Positions 56,315 to 64,000 of a stretch of DNA of 64,000 nucleotides are shown in pieces. A program made the position numbers and the translations under genes. The notes beneath the pieces were generated by a model, which was not told the origin of the DNA, searched no databases, and saw only the letters and a list, made by a program, of their open reading frames with translations. The first letter of the stretch is position 1; each line of letters opens with the position of its first letter. The DNA is from Sinotaia quadrata (lineage: Eukaryota; Mollusca; Gastropoda; Architaenioglossa; Viviparidae), in assembly GCA_028829895.1 (NCBI GenBank), contig CM054181.1, positions 61,654,759 to 61,718,758 on the forward strand, given 5' to 3'.

Positions 56315-56668
56315 ATCAGCGCCAATTTCAAGTGGCCACCCAATATTATTATTTATTATATCACAGATTTCAAGTGGCCACCCAATATTATTATTTATTA
56401 TATCACAGATTTCAAGTGGCCACCCAATATTATTATTTATTATATCACAGATTTCAAGTGGCCACCCAATATTATTATTTATTATATCACAGATTTCAAG
56501 TGGCCACCCAATATTATTATTTATTATATCACAGATTTCAAGTGGCCACCTAATATTATTATTTATTATATCACAGATTTCAAGTGGCCACCCAATATTA
56601 TTATTTATTATATCACAGATTTCAAGTGGCCACCCAATATTATTATTTATTATATCACAGATTCATGC
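56315..56668 (+). repeat. 42-bp minisatellite, eight units
   Basis: Nearly perfect copies of 'gatttcaagtggccacccaa' + 'tattattatttattatatcaca'. The period keeps a 146-codon frame (DFKWPPNIIIYYIT units) open; no splice or other support for a gene. Confidence 0.95.
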
Positions 56669-56949
56669 TATCATATTAGTTTGAGTTAATGTTATCACAC
56701 ATTCATTTTATAACAAGTGGTGCTTATGATGTCATAAAATTGTGAATTGAAAATTAAACAGACAAGTATGAACGTGAATTTTGAGATCATATAAAATCTA
56801 GTCACAATAATTTGAATATGTGTTATAACAAAATCAGTTTGTAATGTAATGCAATCGTGAATAAAAAGAAAAGTAGCCCCTCACAGACTGCAATTGATGT
56901 GCGGAGTTAGATATTGCAGCGTTTGTTGAGTGGTAGCGATGTTCAGGTG

Positions 56950-57165
56950 ATGGATGCAGTACAGTAGCGAGGAACTACAGTGTTTAGGTCATGATGGTTG
57001 GAAGTACTATCGTGAGGAACTACAGTGTTTAGGTCAGGATGGTTGGCAGTGCTATGGTGAGAGACTACAGCGTTTGCGTCAGGATGGTTGGCAGTTCTAT
57101 GGTAAGGGACTACAGTGATTGCGTTAGGATGGTTGGCAGTGCTGAAATGAGAGATGGTAATGTTT
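56950..57165. repeat. About 45-bp minisatellite, five units
   Basis: Units of 'gaactacagtgtttaggtca' + 'ggatggttggcagtgctatggtga'. Confidence 0.9.
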
Positions 57166-57169
57166 AGGT

Positions 57170-58698
57170 GAAGGATGACAATATATGAAAATGAAATTGG
57201 AAATATGAAATGCAGCTTATTGGTCAATGAAGGAGTTGTTTCAGTCAAAGATGGAGGAAAATTTTGTTTCCTTTTCTGAAGCTGGTTTCTTGAACACGCA
57301 GAATTTGTTCATTCTGATTTCACAGACGTTCTCGATTACCTCCCTTACAGAATTCTTGTTTTCATATCTGAATAAACCTCAGAAAGCTGTCTACAAAACA
57401 GGTCCCTTAACTCCTACTCTTTGGCTTTAACATTTTATAGCAAATGAATGCAAACAAATTTGTAGTCAATCACACAGGAAGAATAGTGGTGATTTGTTTG
57501 TTTGTGCGTGTGTGTTGGGGGGGGGGAGGGGAGAGTGGACACACTCTTAGGTGCAGAGCAATGTGCTAGAAATAATATTGAGCATGTACAAGAAATTGCA
57601 GATGGGACCTTAGGGCAGTGTCACAGACTAACTGTATGCAGGTTGAATATTAATGGCATCCTGTCATGTATCCTTATAGCCATACTGGTTATCGTTTGTT
57701 CATGAATGGACCAACACACTAGTGCCTAAAGCCTGTAAAAGCAAACCAAAACGAAAGAACCATATCACTTATATTCGAAGACAATTTCTTTAATTATATA
57801 GAAAAATGAAGGATGTTGTAGACTCCTTTATGCAATCGGATTTAATTATAGTTTTAGAAAGTGGGTGAAGTTGACAAGGTCACTGATGCATCATTATGAG
57901 TCTCATGGAGGAAAGTCTTGGCGATCCTTACGGAAGTTGACAACGTCACTAAGCATAATGGTGACATTGGTGGCAGCATGCGTCATTATGGGACGGAAGA
58001 AACTTTTGGCGATCCTTAAGGAAGAGAACTTAGAACATGCGAGCCGTTATGTACGAGTTTTGTTTGTGTGATTGTAAGTGTCCGCGTGTTTGGAGGAAAC
58101 TAAATGCGCGCGTTTGTATGTATGCATATAATTGTTTAGTTTTGTATGCGCGTGTGAATGTGTGGGTTATTTTGCATATGTGCGTGTGTGTCTCTAGTAA
58201 TTATGAGAGAGTGAAATGGCTGTATTTTGCCAGCATACTTAATGTTTCATGAAAGTTGAAGATTATACTGAACACGGCCTGCTCACATTCCAAAATTAGA
58301 ACACGACCATCGCTGTATTTACACTATGATATTTTATGTATGCAGTCCATGTTTCTCACCAGACCAGATATTCATACCTTTCACTCTCTATTGGAATCGT
58401 CCTCTACTTCCACTGGCCCTCCACTTTAATGGGACTAGACTAGACCTCTCCCATTATAAAAGGGGTGTTACTGCCAGAATATGTTAGGCACAATCAATAT
58501 ACATATATAAATATTTACACATGCCGTCGTAAGTTTAAAAGACTTCTGAAGCGTAACTTAGGAAACCATGTAAAGGAATTTTGAGTGTACGTTTGCGGTC
58601 TTTTATTTATTTCTTTGGTGATTTTGTCAGTCATCACGCCTTTGACGTCATCATACTATTCAATCGTGTGGTTGTGAATGGGAAGTGACATTGACTAT
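57170..58698. other. 3' flank of gene D
   Basis: No gene seen. Contains a duplication of about 90 bp ('agttgacaaggtcac' / 'agttgacaacgtcac' units, 57869-58010), and 58370-58500 is shared with 45730-45890. Confidence 0.6.
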
Positions 58699-58828
58699 TT
58701 AATAATGATCAAAATGCTGTCCCGGGACAGCATAGTGACAAATGCCGTAATCAGAACACATCTGGGAGCAGCAATTGTAATCGTACTGGCACATAAATCC
58801 ACCGTTTACGCACACACCCTCACCACAC
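58699..58828 (-). CDS. Peptide gene D: mature-peptide exon, gene partial
   Basis: Minus-strand acceptor ttcag ends at 58829; the first base completes the presumed Trp codon, then 42 residues and TAA at 58701-58699. Seven Cys with spacing x4, x6, x5, 0, x3, x5: the first gap has two more residues than in A, B and C. GGFMC, YDYNCC and SDYGIC motifs place it nearest to A and B. The C-terminal tail is short (ends QHFDHY). No signal exon was found from 58829 to 64000. Sequence at 63720-64000 matches the stretch a few hundred bases downstream of gene C's signal exon, so D's signal exon should lie just beyond the window. Confidence 0.8.
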
Positions 58829-58979
58829 CTGAATATACAAAAGAAAAAATAAATTATCGATATTTATTAACAATCATCGTTAAATTTTACTGGCAATTAG
58901 TTTTTAATTATTCCAACTAGGAACGTGTCAACCATGTGATGCAGAGTTTTGTGGAGTAATTTTTATTAGCATTTAAAAT

Positions 58980-59400
58980 TATCTGAATAGATATACCGTG
59001 TTCACAGGACTGCCTAGTTATCGTGTTCACTCGACTGCCTAGATACTGTATTCACACGACTGCCTGGATATTGTGCCCACATGACTGCCTAGATACTGCA
59101 TTCACATGACTATGTACAGTGTTCACCTGACTGCTTAGAAACCGTATTGATGTGACTGCCTAGACATCATGTTCACATTACTACCTAGATATCATGTTCA
59201 AATTACTGCCTAGATATCTTGCTCACATTACTGCCTAGATATCATGTTCACATTATTCCCTAGAAATCATGTTGACATTACTGCCTAGATATCATGTTGA
59301 CATTATTCCCTAGATATCATGTTCACATTATTCCCTAGATGTCATGTTCACATTATTCCCTAGATATCGTGTTTACATTACGGACTAGTATAGAATTCAC
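58980..59400. repeat. About 25-bp minisatellite in gene D intron
   Basis: About 16 units of 'attactgcctagatatcatg' + 'ttcac', paralogous to arrays in genes B and C. Confidence 0.92.
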
Positions 59401-59874
59401 ACTTTCAGTCAGAAAACCATTTGCAATCTTGCCTGCTTAACCTCCGTATTCACACTAATTACTAGTTAATCAAACTCATATTCACTGCAAGAAAGAGATT
59501 TGAAATGATATCTACCTAAATACTGTATTCACAATAGTTCCAAGTAATCTAATTAAATTTTTCCATTAAGAAATCATTTCAAATCATAACTGCCTAGATA
59601 ATGTGTCCACATTGCTCCCTAGTAACCAGAATCACATCTTCACCTATTAAACCATGCTTACATTTCTAACTAGTTAAAACCCCTTTTCATATTTTTACAT
59701 CACCAAGTTTCGAAGTACTTCACATTTCTACCTAATAAACACGATTACATTTAATCATCGCATTTCTAGCTTGCAACCGCGTTCAAATTTAAATACCATA
59801 ACATTTCTGACAGGAAACTGATCAAAAATGTAACTAGTAGGTATTCATAATTACATATGTGCTTATTATTCACA

Positions 59875-62195
59875 GTCATATGCCTGTAATACAATTTAAT
59901 TATTTAATACAAATCAAGGATAGTTTCTTATCAGATAATAGAAATGGGGTTATTAGAGATAAGTGATAATAGTTTTTACATAACTTGAATTAACTCTCAT
60001 CTCAACAGTCGTTTGCTTGCTTTTACAACAATATCACAAATTACAGTTCATATCAATTGCCCCGTGTTTCTCTCATCACATTGAAAACCGATTCGCCATG
60101 TAACAGTTCATTGAAGTAGAACAGCAATAGTAGTAATTTCTAGTATTTTCTGTACCATAAACTTTCTTGATGTAGTCAGCATACTTTGCCAGAGTGGTGT
60201 ATTACTTTACACTTAACCACACAGCTTCCCACCTCAAACATGACTTGTCATAGCAGTTACAATTAGTGAACCAAAAGATTCATATCACACAGAAAAAATG
60301 GCTGCTTGCCCTGAAAAATATAATCAAGGAGCAAAACTAAGTTTCCAATTTATTGCTTTATAACTCCATTCTTTCTTATATTCTCAACTTACTAGTGGTA
60401 TTAATAGCATTATTAGCCAATTACATGCAAACAGCATAAATGTTTAGAATACTATATGTGAGCAGAATAGTTCAAACATTTGTAGAAATAATAGTCTACT
60501 CTCATACTACATCTTACTAAAACACAAATATATCTTATCAATATCAAAACGCACGAGATATTAGTCTATTCTGTCGCAACCAGTCAGTTAACTCACCATC
60601 TTGCTAATGGCCACATTTCAAGACCAGACTTCTCACCACTTCAAATTCAAATGATCAAACAATAGATTTATCTACAACAGGTAAACATTTCGATCACATC
60701 CCATTGGCCGATCTCCTTCTCGTAAAAATCTCGTTAATAAAATCTACTCACCCAGTTGGAATTGTTTTTATTACATCAACAATTTCTAGCATATTCTAAA
60801 CTCGGATTGTTTATTTCCAGCACTGACACCCTCAAAAATACCATCACAAGAAGTGCCCAAGGTCGGTTCACTTTGCCAACCCAACAATTTATATAACAAT
60901 TAAATTTTAAAATAGGGAGAGGCAAATTTACCCATCCACAGTTATCAATATGTGTAAGGTCAATAAATTCAACAATAAGTGTATTAAATCAACAATCAAA
61001 TGCATATAACAAATACAATGTAAAGATTACTTGACATCAATATTTCTATGAAACTACATTCGAATAATTTCATTGTGTATACAGACTTATGTCATAGCAC
61101 ACAATTCAATAGATAAGTGTCACAGGTTCAATTTTTATCAGAGAACAGAAATGGTGTTATAGAGATGATAACGATAATAGTTTGTACATAATCTTGTATA
61201 GACGTTGCTGCCTTGGTCTTCACATGCTTTCATAGCAAACAGTTCTGCACGCATTTCTCTTGCATGCTGTAGAATATTGATGAGCTGCTGTTCTATTGAG
61301 GCTAATCTTGGTGCTCCTTCACTGTATTAATTCCCTCAAACAGAAAAACAATGTATCAATTTCCAGTAACTTCCTTGTACCAGAAATTCTATGATGTAGT
61401 CGAGCATACTTTGCCACCATATATCAATAGAGTTCAGTGTATCCTTACACTTAAACACTCGAGTAGAGACTTCTCAAATCTGCAACGGTCGTAGTGGTTT
61501 ACAAATTAGTAAACTGGAATATTCTAGTAAAATACCAAAGGCTGCTTCTTCCTTGTAAAATATAATCAGGGAACATATGCTAAGTTTTCCAGTTTATTCA
61601 CCCCTAACTCCATTCTTTCGTAAATTCAAGCCTCAATTTACAATTTCTTGCAACAGTATTTATTGGCCCAACACACACACACGGCATAATAAATACAACA
61701 TAATAGTTTTTATAATGGGTTCACTAGAAACAATTTCAAGTGTTTTGCATACTACATATAAGCATCAAAGTTCACAATTTGTAGAAATATTAGTCTAATC
61801 ACATAATACATCTCTATGTAAAATGCAAGTATAATATATCAAGAGCAAAATGCTTGAAATATTTCTAAGTCCATTCTCTCTCAATCAGTCAGTTAACTCA
61901 CCATTAATCAAACGGCCGCCTTTCATGACCGGACTTCTGCCGCTCCAAATTCAAAGTGATTAAAAAAATAATTCTTTTCTGTAGACAGCCCATTGACTAG
62001 TCTCATTCTTGTAAATCTTAACCATTGGATAACAAAAACTAATCCACCTAAAACCGGTTTAGGTTACATCAGTAATTTCTAGCACATTCTACATCTGAGT
62101 TGTTTACTCCAAAAATATCATCACTAGCAGTGCCCAAAGTAAGGTCACGTTGACATTTAACAATATATATAACAATTAAATTTAGAATAATGGAT
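59875..62195. repeat. Two tandem copies of a 1.1-1.25-kb interspersed unit
   Basis: 59875-60945 and 60955-62195 share, in order, 'ttatcagagaacagaaatgg'-like, 'ataatcagggaaca', 'ctccattctttc', 'cagtcagttaactcaccat' and 'gcccattg' blocks. They combine the foldback-arm family (5.6, 44.8 kb) with the 38.5/54.9-kb family, suggesting these are parts of one larger element. No coding frame seen. Confidence 0.7.
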
Positions 62196-62199
62196 AGGC

Positions 62200-63380
62200 A
62201 AATTAAAATAAATGTGCTTATCTAGACAAAATTTCAGAGATAAAGGCGATTATTAACACAATAGATCAGCTAGTAATATGTTTAAGTAGGCAAAACGATA
62301 GAAAGTAATGTAATTATTTCAGATAGTAAATTGTTTAGGTAGACATTACGAAAGAAAGTAATGTAATTATTTCAGATATTATTTTTTTTAGATAGACAAT
62401 TGCAATATACGAAAGAAAGTAATGTAATTATTTAGGCAGTAGGTCAGATAGTAATATGTTTAGGTAGGCAATGCGAAAAAGTAGTGATTGTTTAGAAAAT
62501 AATCCTTAAAGCAATTGGTTATTGTGTCATTTTGAGTAGTTTCACTTTAATAATGTTAACTATTCATGATGTTAAACAAAAATAACGTGATTATTTATGA
62601 TGAGAGAGACAACAATCTGATTATTTGAGCAAATAAAAAGCATTGTGATTATTTATACAATTAGACATAAAACATTTTGATTACTTAAGTAATTATTCAT
62701 AGAGTGTGATTATTTAGGCACTGAGACATAAAACATTGTGATTACTTAGGCAATTAGGCATGTAATGCGATTTCTTAGGCAATAATCGTATAGTGTTGAT
62801 TATTTAGTGAATTAGACATAAAGTGTTGTGATTATTTAGGCAATTAGACATAAAAAATACTGTGATTATTTAGGTAACTAGGCATTTAGTGTGGTTATTT
62901 AGACAATTAGACGTGATGTGTTGTGATTATTTAGGCAATTAGATTTAAAGTATTGTTATTGTTTATGGAATTAGACATAAAGTATTGCGACTATTTAGGC
63001 ATCTAGGAATATATTGTGATTACTTAGGCAATTAAGCATACAGTTTGATTATTTAGGCAATTAAACATAAAGCAATTATTTAAGGAATTGGACATAACGT
63101 ATTGTGATAGATTAGGTACGTTGACATAAAATGTGATTATTTAGGCAATTAGACATAAAGTATTGTGATTATTTAGGCAATTAGACATAACGTATTGTGA
63201 TTATTTAGGCAATTAGACATAAAGTATTGTGATTATTTAGGCAATTAGACATAAAGTATTGTGATTATTTAGGCAATTAGACATAAAGTATGGTTATGTA
63301 TGCAATTAGACATAAAGTATTGTGATTATTTAGGCAATTAGACATAAAGTATTGTGATTATTTAGGCAATTAGTAATCGG
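62200..63380. repeat. About 32-33-bp minisatellite in gene D intron
   Basis: Over 25 units of 'tgtgattatttaggcaatta' + 'gacataaagtat'. Units at 63140-63370 are almost identical, earlier ones degenerate. Confidence 0.93.
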
Positions 63381-63414
63381 AATTAGAAGTTTGAAACCGC
63401 TAACTGTGAATACT

Positions 63415-63715
63415 AGAACTTAAAGGAAAACATATTTCCAAGATTTAGTTATGGATTAAATGAAATTTAACGCTTTAAATTATAGACAAAGCGAATGTCT
63501 AAAGTTTTAATTATGGACAAATTAATTTCAAATGTCAAAAGTTTCCTAAATGGACAGAACGAATGTCAAAAGATTTAATAATTGACTGAAGGAATGTCAA
63601 TAGTTTTAATTAAAGACAGGAGGAATGTCAAAAGTTTTTATTTTGAAGATATGATTTTAAGTGTGGACAAATAAATGATAGAAGATTTTATTATAGAAAT
63701 AACATACGCATCCTG
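63415..63715. repeat. About 35-bp degenerate repeat
   Basis: Loose units around 'gaatgtcaaaagttttaatt' and 'atggacaa'. A single related unit lies at about 50820-50870 in gene C's intron. Confidence 0.6.
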
Positions 63716-64000
63716 CCCTATATGTGTTGAAGGTCAGCAAGCCTGTCTATAGGTATAGTATCAATGTGACACATCTTGCCCTATATGTGTTAAAGGTCAG
63801 CAAGCCTGTCTGTAGGCATAGTATCAATGTGACACATCTTGCCCTATATGTGTTAAAGGTCAACAAGCCTGTCTGTAGGTATAGTATCAATGTGACACAT
63901 CTTGCCCTATATATGTTAAAAGTCGGACAAAACTGTCTATAGATATAGTATCTCAGTCACACATCTTTCCCTATATATGTTAAAAGTCGGACAAAACTGT
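63716..64000. repeat. 62-63-bp tandem repeat, four to five units, runs off window
   Basis: Units of 'ctatatgtgttaaaggtcag' ... 'agtatcaatgtgacacatct'. Equivalent to 50850-51020 in gene C, just downstream of its signal exon. Confidence 0.92.

Overview
The window is eukaryotic nuclear DNA, almost certainly from an animal. Coding exons are small, separated by GT-AG introns, and set in AT-rich sequence packed with microsatellites and dozens of minisatellite arrays. Retrotransposon remnants and the cysteine-rich secreted peptide genes suggest a mollusc, probably a marine gastropod. That taxonomic call is inference. No rRNA, tRNA, bacterial operon or CRISPR array was seen.

Layout. 1-8.6 kb holds no recognisable gene: microsatellites, a 20-bp minisatellite and a foldback (long inverted repeat) element at 5.13-6.85 kb whose left arm was later hit by a LINE tail. 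8.6-25.1 kb (+) is one complete nine-exon gene. All eight splice junctions agree in phase and give 858 codons. It encodes a single-pass membrane protein with a zona pellucida (ZP) module: signal peptide, ZP-N with four Cys, an unusually long linker carrying a 14-residue repeat, ZP-C, a transmembrane helix at about residues 551-571 and a cytoplasmic tail of about 287 residues. About 1 kb after its stop lies a 51-bp minisatellite with an AATAAA in every unit.

31-64 kb is a cluster of four paralogous genes (A on +, B, C and D on -) for small secreted peptides. A, B and C each show a 5' noncoding exon, an exon for the signal peptide ending in a split Trp codon, and a last exon for the mature peptide. 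The Cys pattern is C-x(2-4)-C-x6-C-x5-CC-x3-C-x5-C, an inhibitor-cystine-knot-like framework plus one extra N-terminal Cys. Gene D shows only its last exon; its signal exon should lie just past the window's right end. Paralogous promoter blocks with TGACGT motifs sit upstream of A, B and C, and paralogous minisatellites fill the introns. A and B converge; B, C and D are in tandem. The family resembles gastropod venom or defence peptides in architecture, but no named family was recognised.

Mobile DNA inside the cluster: a restriction-like-endonuclease LINE (RT, CCHC, PD-D/ExK nuclease) with one frameshift, inserted in (TAA)n in the intron of gene C, with a 75-bp second copy beside it; a degenerate RNase H-bearing retroelement in the 5' intron of C; and a short LINE 3' end with a (GATA)n tail in the intron upstream of gene B's last exon.
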